From positions 1 to 64,000 of the forward strand of contig CABSMC010000003.1 in the NCBI GenBank assembly GCA_902478715.1: a stretch of DNA of 64,000 nt, written 5' to 3'. The position numbers and the translations under genes were made by a program. Source of the DNA: an uncultured Adlercreutzia sp. GTDB lineage: Bacteria > Actinomycetota > Coriobacteriia > Coriobacteriales > Eggerthellaceae. Position 1 is the first letter of the stretch. Each line of letters opens with the position of its first letter. The notes below the pieces were generated by a model. It was not told the origin of the DNA, ran no database searches, and was given only the letters and a program-made list of their open reading frames with translations. Shown here piece by piece: positions 16,693-24,423 of the stretch.

Positions 16693-17075
16693 ATGGCCGT
16701 TGATGACGCACGCCTGAGAGCGGCGGTTGACGCAATCACTAATGTTGAAGGGCTCTCTATGGATCCCGATTCCCTCGTTGAAGACGTCTATCTTCTCGCC
16801 TACGCCTTCCCCGAGGACGATGGTTTCGAAGCGGCCGTCGCGAGCACCTGCCGCGCCCTTACGGCGCTTATCGCCGAGCGCGTTAGTGCCAGCATGCTCA
16901 AGTACGAGTTCGACACTTGGTCGTCATACCATTACCAGCCCCGCGTCGCCCAAGGCGCCCGCGCCACCTGCCGCATCATATTCCGAGGCACCGAAGGCAG
17001 CATCGAGTCAGGGACTTCGGCCACCGCCGCATCCCCAAGGATTTCTACCAGCGCATGAGCAGCACCCATAATTAA
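16693..17075 (+). pseudogene. Hypothetical protein gene with a single-base frameshift
   Basis: The ATG at 16693 has a good GAGGGAG ribosome site. The frame runs to codon 105 (GSIE, ending 17007) and then shifts. The original frame continues to a stop at 17058. The sequence from 17010 in the next frame reads RDFGHRRIPKDFYQRMSSTHN and stops at 17073-17075. One inserted G after 17007 would restore a 127-residue protein. The N-terminal half looks helical; the C-terminal half is beta-rich with an FRGTE...IPKDFY pattern. Family unknown. It may be truly broken or an assembly error in a low-coverage spot. Confidence 0.6.
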
Positions 17076-17207
17076 CAGCGCGCAGAGAGCGAGGCAATCT
17101 TAAGACCCTATGCGGCCATGAATACAAAGGCGCCCCATCGTTGAACGGAGCGCCCGTTTCGCTGTTTCTCATTCGCGCAGCAGTATAGTTTCCCATAAAC
17201 TGCCGTC

Positions 17208-17339
17208 CTACATCAGCGCTTTGCCGGCTTCCCAGGCGCCGCCGACCTCTTCGCCTACCACGCGGTAGATGCGGCGGGTGGAATCGTAGACGAGCGGGCG
17301 CATGCAGGCGAAGTCGACGCGGCCATCTTCCTGCCTTTC
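17208..17339 (-). pseudogene. 3' remnant of a gene, possibly flavin-reductase-like
   Basis: Directly after the toxSAS stop, and in the same frame, 43 codons read ERQEDGRVDFACMRP, then LVYDSTRRIYRVVGE and EVGGAWEAGKALM, then TAG. No start codon or ribosome site precedes them. The pattern resembles the C-terminus of FMN-binding flavin-reductase-like proteins (low confidence). It could be the stump of a gene replaced by the toxin-antitoxin pair, or a lost C-terminal extension of the toxin. No matching 5' part is found to the right of the pair. Confidence 0.45.
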
Positions 17340-18356
17340 TTACGCAAACGCGTCCAAATGCTTTTCGATGAGTTTGAGGAACTCGGAAATATCGCCAAAG
17401 TAATTGGGATACAGCTTCGCGAGGTTTTCCTTGGAAGCTCCTTTTGTAAGGACCAGATCACGGCTACCGTCGCGGTCGGCGCCCTCCTCTTCGAAATATC
17501 GAGAAAGGGCCGCTATGGAATCAAGCGGTGTAAGCTCGAGCGTTTGCTCGTCCGCGACGAGGTCAACGAGATAGTAGTCGGCGACATCCCTATTCGCATC
17601 GTCGGAGAGAAAGTAGACGGCGTTACTGGCGGCTTTAAGCGTTTCCTTTGCCTCAATGGCATAAGACAACTCCGGCCTCCCGTCGGCGAGACCTCGAATA
17701 GCGCTCGCGTCAATTTCTCCCTGTTCTTCTAGTTGGGCAATAAGCACAGCCGCCTTCTTGAAAAACCGTCCAGCAGGGTTATCGATCTCATTGAATTTCA
17801 ACCGACTTTTCACAGCCACATCGTGCATCTCCACTGCTGTTGCCCAAGCATGTTGAAGCACCGTCCGCAGCTGAACCTCAACAAACAGCTTATGGCCGCA
17901 TTTCAGATCGCAATAATGCAAGATCGCATGTTTTCCGCGATAGCCACTCGGACGAGGGTATGCAATGTAATCATGGCGCTTCGTTTTCGGAGCATCGAAT
18001 GCAGGCAGGCAAGCGATCTCGCTATAGACACGCTCAAGTGTCGCTAGATCGGGCACCACCAGTCGGCATCCCGCAATGTCGTACATCGTCTGAAGATCGG
18101 AGGGAGCGTCCGGCCTTCCGAGCTTATCGACAATCGTCGGCAGCTTCTTGATTCGCCCCGCAATAAGCACGTCGGAGCCGACCGCGTTCAGGCCCTCTAT
18201 ATCCCCGAAGGCTCGCTGGAGCGCCTCGGCGTGAATCCCTCTCCAGTAATTCACAACCTCGAGCGCAGTCGCACGATCCCCGGAAGAAGAAAGCGGGGAA
18301 GTCAATGCCTCCCCCGCTTTTCCTACCTTGGTTTTCGAAATCCAATTTGCGCTCAT
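17340..18356 (-). CDS. toxSAS-type RelA/SpoT-domain toxin
   Basis: This 338-residue protein has a RelA/SpoT synthetase domain and no hydrolase, TGS or ACT domains. Motifs of the nucleotide pyrophosphokinase fold are present: GRIKKLPTIVDKLGR (67-81), YDIAGCRLVV (92-101), HDYIAYPRPSGYRGKH (128-143) and EVQLRTVLQHAWA (160-172). A helical C-terminal extension follows. Single-domain members encoded with an antitoxin (toxSAS) shut down growth by making toxic alarmones or by pyrophosphorylating tRNA CCA ends. The start is coupled to the upstream gene by an ATGA overlap (18353-18356), and that gene carries the Panacea antitoxin domain. Which toxic reaction it does cannot be told. A housekeeping small alarmone synthetase is the alternative but would not need such a partner. 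Confidence 0.85.
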   Translation of the reverse strand: MSANWISKTKVGKAGEALTSPLSSSGDRATALEVVNYWRGIHAEALQRAFGDIEGLNAVGSDVLIAGRIKKLPTIVDKLGRPDAPSDLQTMYDIAGCRLVVPDLATLERVYSEIACLPAFDAPKTKRHDYIAYPRPSGYRGKHAILHYCDLKCGHKLFVEVQLRTVLQHAWATAVEMHDVAVKSRLKFNEIDNPAGRFFKKAAVLIAQLEEQGEIDASAIRGLADGRPELSYAIEAKETLKAASNAVYFLSDDANRDVADYYLVDLVADEQTLELTPLDSIAALSRYFEEEGADRDGSRDLVLTKGASKENLAKLYPNYFGDISEFLKLIEKHLDAFA

Positions 18357-18811
18357 GCGAACACCGGGTTGTCAGCCGGCCTCGTCTCGTAATAGGCCTT
18401 CATGCAGCCGATAGCAATGGGCCTTTTCGATCGCGCATTGGGCGCTAGCCCACTGCGAGCATTAAGCCACGGAGCTTCGCTATGAGTCAATTCGCTGAGA
18501 CTGGCTCCCGTCCAGTTCTTCAGGCAACCAACGACATGGTCGATCGCCGCGTATTCGTATTCTGTAAGAGCGTGCTCCAACAAAGGACCGAAAAAGCCGC
18601 GCGAAACTACGAATTCGCCTTTATGCCTCTTGAACAAATCTGGAGCCACGGGCCCATTTGCCCATGCCTCAAACTCTTCGGGGAAAAGCGGCGTTCCATG
18701 CTCAACCAGATAATACGCCTGGCTATAAAAAGTCAGCTTCTGGAGCTTCATGGTTGAAACACTTCCGAGACACTCGAGAATATACGCTGCCACGTCGACG
18801 ACATGCGCCAT
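18353..18811 (-). CDS. panA: Panacea-domain (DUF4065) antitoxin
   Basis: This 152-residue protein has the DUF4065 / SocA-like signature TMKLQKLTFYSQAYYL near its N-terminus (20-35), then WANGPVAPDLF at about 50-60. Panacea-domain proteins are known as promiscuous antitoxins that neutralise unrelated toxins, including toxSAS enzymes, by direct binding. Here the gene is first, overlaps the toxSAS gene by four bases and has a strong AAAGGAGGAG site. That is the expected arrangement of antitoxin first with tightly coupled toxin. A TAGAAT lies about 15 bases before the ribosome site. No separate DNA-binding domain is seen. Confidence 0.85.
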   Translation of the reverse strand: MAHVVDVAAYILECLGSVSTMKLQKLTFYSQAYYLVEHGTPLFPEEFEAWANGPVAPDLFKRHKGEFVVSRGFFGPLLEHALTEYEYAAIDHVVGCLKNWTGASLSELTHSEAPWLNARSGLAPNARSKRPIAIGCMKAYYETRPADNPVFA

Positions 18812-18925
18812 AAAGCTCCTCCTTTCATTGGACTTTCATTCTACTCGATCAGTCAAGCGGGAATGCCACCAACCACGCCCTTTCCCTGACGCGCAAAAGG
18901 CATCGGGGGCTAAGCGCGGTGTTGC

Positions 18926-19201
18926 CTAAATCTCGTACATCGCCTGGAAGACGTCCTCGCGTTGGATGAGAACCTGCATGGACAGGCGCTCGCCGTCGGC
19001 GGCCAGGCGCTCCTGCACGGTGTTGAAGTCGGCGACGGCAGGATCCAGCGTCACCATCATGGTCATGGAGAACATGCGGCCCTCGCCGAGAATCGTCTGG
19101 GAGATGTCGTCGATGTTGGCGCCGCAGTCGGCCAGCGTCGTGGCGATGGCAGCCACCACGCCGGAGCGGTCCTTGCCGAGGACGGAGATGACGCACTTCA
19201 T
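18926..19201 (-). CDS. ACT-domain regulatory protein
   Basis: This 91-residue protein is a single ACT domain (VISVLGKDRSGVVAAIATTL, then GANIDDISQTIL) with a short tail, of the UPF0237 type. ACT domains bind small molecules, usually amino acids. In many bacteria this gene is followed by a DUF711 gene; here the downstream side holds the PanA-toxSAS pair instead. The ATG at 19201 follows GAAGG; an earlier in-frame ATG adds a basic 12-residue tail with no ribosome site. The ligand is unknown. Confidence 0.85.
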   Translation of the reverse strand: MKCVISVLGKDRSGVVAAIATTLADCGANIDDISQTILGEGRMFSMTMMVTLDPAVADFNTVQERLAADGERLSMQVLIQREDVFQAMYEI

Positions 19202-19307
19202 GGGAACCTTCTTTCTAGTGGGGACGGAATCCTTCAACTCGCTTGCGCCCGCTTAGGCTGGCGCGGGCAGATGCTTCATGCTCGCCCGCAGCGAAACGGG
19301 CATCGCT

Positions 19308-19871
19308 TTAGTGGCGGAAAATCAGCGACAGAGCTTCGGCGCGGGCGGCGGCGTCGGTTTCGAAGCAGCCGCGCACGGCTCGGGTGGTCGTTTTCGCGCC
19401 CGGCTTCTTCACGCCGCGCATGGACATGCACATATGCTCGGCCTCAAGCACCACGATGACGCCTGCCGGATGCAGCGCCTCCATCAGCGTGTCGGCAATC
19501 TGGCCGGTCAGACGTTCCTGCACCTGGGGGCGCTTGGCGAAGCCGTCCACGAGCCGCGCCAGCTTCGAGATGCCGCAGATGCGCCCGTCCGCGCCGGGGA
19601 TGTAGGCCACGTGCGCCCGCCCGAAGAACGGCGCCAGATGATGCTCGCACATGCTGAAGAAGGGGATGTCGCCCACCAGCACGATTTCCTCGTGGCCCTC
19701 GTCGAAGGTCACGTCGAAATGCCGCGACGGATCCTCTTCCAGGCCGCCCAGCACTTCCTCGTACATACGGGCCACGCGCGCCGGCGTCTCCCGCAGCCCC
19801 TCGCGCTCGGGATCTTCCCCGACGCCTTCCAAAATCAGGCGCACGCCTGCTTCGATTTTCGCTGTATCCAC
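19308..19871 (-). CDS. folE: GTP cyclohydrolase I
   Basis: FolE converts GTP to 7,8-dihydroneopterin triphosphate, the first step to tetrahydrofolate. The 187 residues match the family. Zinc and active-site residues are visible in [14 protein letters not shown] (about 71-84) and [12 protein letters not shown] (about 144-155), with the QVQERLT region between. The start is a GTG at 19871 with AAGGAG eleven bases upstream. No other folate genes are adjacent. The 273-base gap to its right holds no gene; it contains a GGGACAAC / GTTGTCCC hairpin at 20047-20075. Confidence 0.95.
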   Translation of the reverse strand: MDTAKIEAGVRLILEGVGEDPEREGLRETPARVARMYEEVLGGLEEDPSRHFDVTFDEGHEEIVLVGDIPFFSMCEHHLAPFFGRAHVAYIPGADGRICGISKLARLVDGFAKRPQVQERLTGQIADTLMEALHPAGVIVVLEAEHMCMSMRGVKKPGAKTTTRAVRGCFETDAAARAEALSLIFRH

Positions 19872-20144
19872 GGTTGTCGTAACTCCTTGTAAACGGTTGG
19901 CGCCATGTTATCACGACGGTGGGCATCTCGCGGTGCCGGAAGGACAACGGAACGAGCAAAGGCCGTCTCGGCCAGGAATAGACCACCGACGACGATCCCA
20001 CTGCCGGGGGCACCGCAGGCAGCCCCGCCGCCGAAGGCCCCGCTGTGGGACAACAAGCTACGTCCCCGTTGTCCCGCCGCTGGCCCGATAGAGAAACGGC
20101 CGCCCCGAAGGACGGCCGCAACCGTTAAGCCCTGTAAGCTAAAA

Positions 20145-21056
20145 CTAGTCGAAGCGGGAAATGAAGCCCTCCACCGCCGCGCAGGTCTCGTCGGGATGGG
20201 TAATGGAGCAGATGTGCGGCGCACCCTGGATGAGCGTCCATTCGCAGCCGGGAATCAGGTCGACGCCCTCTTTGATGACCCACGGGGTGCCCTCATCGTC
20301 AGTACCGGAAAGGGCCATGCAGGGCACCTTGATGTCCTTCACGCCCTCGCGGATATCCCAATCGCGCATTTTGCCGGTCACCACGAACTCGGAGGCGCCC
20401 TGCATGATCATGTAGCACTCGCCCACGGCGCTGAACGAGTCGATGAGATGCTGGGGGTAGTCCTTCTCGTACATGCCGCACACATGGCGCTTGTAGTACT
20501 CGTCGAAGGCCGCCTTGGCCTGCACCGTCTCGTAGTTGCCCGTGGCCTCGGCCTCGGCGAGCGCGTTCTGCATCTCCAGCGGCAGGAACGTAATCAGGTG
20601 GTTGGCGGCATCGAGCCACGACTGGATGAGCACCGGGGAGGAGTTGATGACAAACGAGTTCACGCCCTTGTCGTCCTTCATCATGCACAGCATGCCCAGC
20701 ATGCCGCCCCAGGAGTTGCCGAACAGATGGAAGTCGTCGAGACCGAGCGCCTCGCATACGGCGTAGTACTCGTTTATCCACAGATCGTAGGTGTAGTAGT
20801 CCTCGCCCATGTTCTCCACCATGGACTTACCGCAGCCGATCTGGTCGTAGAAAATAACCTGCCGATCGTACTTGTCGGCGATGCGGGCAAGGTCGAGCAG
20901 GTAGTTGTGGCAGTCGCCCGGACCGCCATGGAGCACCAGCAGCGGCTTCTTCCCGTTGTCCTTGCGCTCACCCACGATCTTCACGTAGGTCTTGTGACCA
21001 TTGTAGTCGACGTAGCGTTCCTCGATGGGAGCATTAATTACCAGTTCCTCTGCCAT
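20145..21056 (-). CDS. Proline-iminopeptidase-like alpha/beta hydrolase
   Basis: This 303-residue peptidase-S33-type hydrolase has an oxyanion region LVLHGGPGDCHNY (about 40-52), nucleophile elbow GNSWGGMLG, an acid in LSGTDDEGTP and a histidine in QGAPHICS. It has no signal peptide. Family members cleave N-terminal proline or other small amides. HGGPG plus an acid-rich N-terminus is typical of proline iminopeptidases. The ATG at 21056 has AAGGTG upstream. The promoter is about 150 bases further right and carries a palindrome identical in arms to one in front of the small His/Cys repeat protein. Confidence 0.85.
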   Translation of the reverse strand: MAEELVINAPIEERYVDYNGHKTYVKIVGERKDNGKKPLLVLHGGPGDCHNYLLDLARIADKYDRQVIFYDQIGCGKSMVENMGEDYYTYDLWINEYYAVCEALGLDDFHLFGNSWGGMLGMLCMMKDDKGVNSFVINSSPVLIQSWLDAANHLITFLPLEMQNALAEAEATGNYETVQAKAAFDEYYKRHVCGMYEKDYPQHLIDSFSAVGECYMIMQGASEFVVTGKMRDWDIREGVKDIKVPCMALSGTDDEGTPWVIKEGVDLIPGCEWTLIQGAPHICSITHPDETCAAVEGFISRFD

Positions 21057-21206
21057 GTCGCACCTTTCTGCCTGGTAGCTCAAGGGAGATCTCGCCCAAC
21101 GAGCTGCATCGAAAAACCCGCGTCGGCAGGCGCCTGCCCCTGCCAACATCTGCGGCTCTTGCGCCCAACACGCCAGCCCACCGGGAATCCCCCGTTCAAC
21201 AGGGGG

Positions 21207-21236
21207 ATTATATCACCACTTTACTTAGATAAAGTG
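21207..21236 (-). promoter_or_regulatory. Promoter with CACTTTA-N6-TAAAGTG operator
   Basis: On the minus strand TATAAT lies at 21212-21207. The palindrome (21217-21236) fills the spacer and reaches the -35 position, a typical repressor placement. This is in the 326-base divergent gap between the hydrolase and mscL. On the plus side only a GATAAT near 21340 and a GAAGGGACC ribosome site before mscL are noticeable. Confidence 0.65.
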
Positions 21237-21382
21237 CAGGATGGGGCCTTTCCACCTTCTTCCCAAAACGCGTGCCCGGTAGCCAGAACGAGGCGCAACC
21301 ATTAACGGAGCGTTACGCAGTGGACGACCGCAAAGGGGGATAATGGAGCCGTTATGAGACCTACCACGGGAAGGGACCGACC

Positions 21383-21862
21383 ATGAAGAACCTAATCGCC
21401 GAGTTCAAGGAGTTCATCAACCGCGGCAACGTGATCGATATGGCCGTCGGCATCATCATCGGCGCGGCGTTCACGGCCATCGTCACGTCGCTGACCGACG
21501 ACATCATCAACCCGTTCATCAAGCTCATCACGGGAGGCGCCGGCACCGACGTGGCGGGCCTTACCATCCCCGTGCCCGGCACCGAGAACGGCATCGACTT
21601 CGGGGCCTTCATCAGCGCTATCATCAACTTCCTCATCGTGGCCTGGGTGGTGTTCATGATCGTGAAGGCCTTCAACAAGATGAAGGACGGCACGGCGAAG
21701 CTCCCCTTCCGCAAGAACGCCAAGGGCGAGGAGGTCATCGAGCACGCCCCCACCTGCCCGTTCTGCCTGGAGGAAGTGAACGTGGGCGCCACCCGCTGCC
21801 CCCACTGCACCGCCGAGCTGCCCGCGCCGGCCGAGGTGACCGTGAAGGTCGTGGAAAAGTAG
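21383..21862 (+). CDS. mscL: Large-conductance mechanosensitive channel with C-terminal zinc ribbon
   Basis: MscL opens under membrane tension to release solutes in osmotic downshock. The two transmembrane helices (VIDMAVGIIIGAAFTAIV and FISAIINFLIVAWVVFMIV) and the amphipathic N-terminus are typical. The usual C-terminal bundle is replaced or extended by a treble-clef-like zinc ribbon (CPFC, then CPHC, residues about 127-145), giving 159 residues instead of about 130-140. A ribosome site GAAGGG precedes the ATG at 21383. It is convergent with the MFS gene to the right. Confidence 0.95.
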   Translation: MKNLIAEFKEFINRGNVIDMAVGIIIGAAFTAIVTSLTDDIINPFIKLITGGAGTDVAGLTIPVPGTENGIDFGAFISAIINFLIVAWVVFMIVKAFNKMKDGTAKLPFRKNAKGEEVIEHAPTCPFCLEEVNVGATRCPHCTAELPAPAEVTVKVVEK

Positions 21863-21877
21863 CTACCGACAAACCAG

Positions 21878-23032
21878 TCATCGGGGCTGCGGCGCGCAAC
21901 GCCTCACCAGCAGCAGCCCAGCGAGCGCAATAAGGACCGCCTGGCAAACGAAGGGCCCGGTGGCAGCGGCTCCAAAGGCGGAGAATGCGGCCCCGTAGAG
22001 GGCGCTTGCGGAGGCGATACCAATGTCGATGGCGTTCTGCTGTAGGGCAAGCGCCGTCGCCTGACGCTTTTCGGCCACTTTGCGAGCAATCATAGCCTGA
22101 GCGCACACCATGGCACCCGCATAGCCGTAGCCAACGCACAGGCCCGAAGCGATAAGGACTGGCAAGGACGAAGCTGCCGCGGCGAAAAGCCCGACGCCCG
22201 CTCCCATAAGCAGTAGATGCGCGCCGAGCAACCAGCGTGCATCGCGGCGATCGCAGAGGATGCCGGCAACGGGGTTGGCCGCAAGGCCCCCGAGCCCGAC
22301 AAGCGTGAAGTACCATCCCTCGTTCCCGATCATCCCGGCAGCCGAGGCAAAGGTACCCCCGAAGCTGAACAACAGGCCATACCCCATGGCGGCAACGAAC
22401 GTCCCTACTACCGTCATGCCGACGACCCCAGGCAAAGAAAGCGAGCCCTTTGCGCGGAATCGTCTTGCCTCGGGCTGCTCGCGCCGCCGTCGCACGGGCC
22501 TCATGACGCCAACGCAAACCAGAGCAACGACGGAGCATCCGGAAAGTGCCCAGAAGCATGCAGCGAACCCGACGGCCTCCACTAAGCCGAACGCCACAAG
22601 CGGCCCTAGCAGAAGCGAAGCGGAGGTCGTCAGGCGGTACCAGCCGAGCCAACGACCTCGAGCCTCAGGCGGCGCCGCTTCCGACACAGTGGCCGTAGCC
22701 GACGACCAGAATGAAGCAAGGCCGACCGCCTGCACGCAGCGCGCCAAAAGCACCTGCCAGAACTCAGTGCACAGCGGAAACAGAGCGCCCCCAACCACAA
22801 ACGACGCGAGGCCCACGAGCATAACCGGCTTTGTACCCCACCGATCCGCCGCCGGGCCGAAGGCGAAGCGCAAAAGTACCGCCGCAGCCAGATACACGCT
22901 GTTCTGAAGCCCCGCTTCCGCCAGCGTCCCTCCCGCATCCACCACAAAAGAGGGCGTCAGCGTCATGAAGATGTTGTTATAGCCATAAGCGAGAAAGGCG
23001 GCGAGAAACAGCGGGGCAAGTTGCCGGCCCAT
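21878..23032 (-). CDS. MFS transporter
   Basis: This 384-residue, 12-helix major facilitator has the loop 2-3 motif GPAADRWGTKPVML (about 59-72) and a central basic loop (RRRREQPEARRFRAKG). It is probably a proton-driven exporter or an uptake carrier for an aromatic or organic compound; the substrate is unknown. It starts 6 bases after the crp-family stop, so the two form one operon downstream of the molybdopterin reductase genes. Confidence 0.86.
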   Translation of the reverse strand: MGRQLAPLFLAAFLAYGYNNIFMTLTPSFVVDAGGTLAEAGLQNSVYLAAAVLLRFAFGPAADRWGTKPVMLVGLASFVVGGALFPLCTEFWQVLLARCVQAVGLASFWSSATATVSEAAPPEARGRWLGWYRLTTSASLLLGPLVAFGLVEAVGFAACFWALSGCSVVALVCVGVMRPVRRRREQPEARRFRAKGSLSLPGVVGMTVVGTFVAAMGYGLLFSFGGTFASAAGMIGNEGWYFTLVGLGGLAANPVAGILCDRRDARWLLGAHLLLMGAGVGLFAAAASSLPVLIASGLCVGYGYAGAMVCAQAMIARKVAEKRQATALALQQNAIDIGIASASALYGAAFSAFGAAATGPFVCQAVLIALAGLLLVRRCAPQPR

Positions 23033-23038
23033 AGCGTC

Positions 23039-23737
23039 CTACTCCTGCTCGAGCCGGGCAATCTCGACGAGACGCTGCACGTCGACGATGCGAATGGCGT
23101 TGCGCTGCTTCTCGATGACCCCCTGGGCCTGCAAACGCGAGATGACCGAGGTGACCGAGTTGCGGCTCACGCCGAGCATATCTGCAATATCGTTATTGCT
23201 ATAGGGCAGCACCACGGCTCGCTGCTCCTCTCCTTCGGCAAGACGCTCGGTCGCCAACTTGGCGAGCAGCATGGGTACCCGCTGGGCTGTCACATAGAAC
23301 GACTGGTTCAGCATCTCATTGGTCTGCATGGACAAAAGTCCGAACAAGTAACGTACGCAGTATTCGGAAAATTCCGAGCCGCCGCGCAGCAGTTTGAAGA
23401 ACGACTCCTTGGGAATGGCCAGAATACGGCTGTCCTCCAAACACTGCGCCGTCGACATCGTCAGATTGGTATCGCGCAGAATATGGAACCCGAAGAACAT
23501 GCCGGGGCCATAGCGGTCGATGACTTTCTTGCGTCCTGCGGCATCAACACCGTAGAGCTCCACCGAGCCGTTTTCTACATAGTAGTGGTTGCCGTCCGGC
23601 TCGCCGCTCCAAAACACCATGGCACCGGCCGGAATGCGCCGGGACGTATAGGTGGCTCCCGCCTCATCGAGCATGCGCTCAAGCTCGATACGGCTGATAA
23701 CCTCGTCGAGCACCTCGTTTTTTCCCGTCCAGGTCAT
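23039..23737 (-). CDS. CRP/FNR-family transcriptional regulator
   Basis: This 232-residue protein has a cyclic-nucleotide-binding-like beta barrel (about 20-135) and a C-terminal winged helix (YSNNDIADMLGVSRNSVTSVISRL, about 178-201). The N-terminal cysteine cluster of FNR is missing, so it is not an Fe-S oxygen sensor of that type. Its neighbours are a molybdopterin reductase operon upstream on the same strand and an MFS gene downstream in its own operon. The palindrome TGCCCAA-CA-TTGGGCA placed at -41.5 of the reductase promoter is a good candidate target. GGGAGGGAAC precedes the ATG. Confidence 0.9.
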   Translation of the reverse strand: MTWTGKNEVLDEVISRIELERMLDEAGATYTSRRIPAGAMVFWSGEPDGNHYYVENGSVELYGVDAAGRKKVIDRYGPGMFFGFHILRDTNLTMSTAQCLEDSRILAIPKESFFKLLRGGSEFSEYCVRYLFGLLSMQTNEMLNQSFYVTAQRVPMLLAKLATERLAEGEEQRAVVLPYSNNDIADMLGVSRNSVTSVISRLQAQGVIEKQRNAIRIVDVQRLVEIARLEQE

Positions 23738-23811
23738 GTTCCCTCCCTCTCGCGCCCGATCCCCCTCGGTCGCGATCTCATTGTACCAAAGCCCCTTCCC
23801 CCTATGCGAAA

Positions 23812-23840
23812 AGGGGCAGCGACGCTCTGTCGCTGCCCCT
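23812..23840 (-). terminator. Terminator after the first reductase operon
   Basis: A perfect 12-base stem AGGGGCAGCGAC / GTCGCTGCCCCT with a 5-base loop is followed by TTTT on the minus strand. Confidence 0.9.
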
Positions 23841-23854
23841 GGGGGAGGGAGGGC

Positions 23855-24415
23855 TTACACGTAGTAGACCGAAGGCGTCGTACCGTTCTCCTCCAAGTAG
23901 GGTTTCGCGCCCTTCTCGGCGATGTACTTCGCCACTTCGCTTTCCGGATCGTTCAAATCACCGACGATGCGGGCCTCGGCCGGGCAGGCCTGCACGCACC
24001 AGGGACGATGGTCGTTGTCCAGGCGATCGAAGCACAGGGTGCACTTCGAGGACACGCCGGCCTCTTCGTCGATCTGCGGCACCTCGTAGGGGCACGAGTT
24101 CACGCAGGTGCCGCATCCGATGCACACGTCCTGGTCGACCACCACAGCGCCGTTGTCCTCGCGCTTGGCCATGGCGCCGGTGGGGCAATTGGCCACACAA
24201 GCCGGCTCGGCACAGTGGTTGCACAAGGTGGGGCGGAAGTTCATCTTCACCTTCGGGAACGTGCCCGTGGGGCGGTACAGATCGCCCTCGAGCCCTTCCA
24301 CATGGGCCCAGTACAGCTCGCCGGGCACATCGTTGGATACCTTGCAGGCGACTGCGCAGGTCTGGCAGCCCATGCAGCGGGTCGTGTCGATCACCATTCC
24401 ATATTGCTTAGCCAT
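23855..24415 (-). CDS. Four-cluster ferredoxin subunit of a molybdopterin reductase (DmsB-like)
   Basis: This 186-residue electron-transfer subunit has four CxxCxxxxC-type groups (CMGCQTCAVAC, CNHCAEPACVANC, CIGCGTCVNSC, CTLCFDRL with CVQAC) for four [4Fe-4S] clusters. It passes electrons to the molybdopterin subunit encoded 8 bases upstream. There is no signal peptide, so it is presumably co-exported with the Tat-tagged partner. No membrane anchor gene follows; a terminator does. The electron donor is therefore unclear. Confidence 0.93.
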   Translation of the reverse strand: MAKQYGMVIDTTRCMGCQTCAVACKVSNDVPGELYWAHVEGLEGDLYRPTGTFPKVKMNFRPTLCNHCAEPACVANCPTGAMAKREDNGAVVVDQDVCIGCGTCVNSCPYEVPQIDEEAGVSSKCTLCFDRLDNDHRPWCVQACPAEARIVGDLNDPESEVAKYIAEKGAKPYLEENGTTPSVYYV

Positions 24416-24423
24416 GAGTACAC

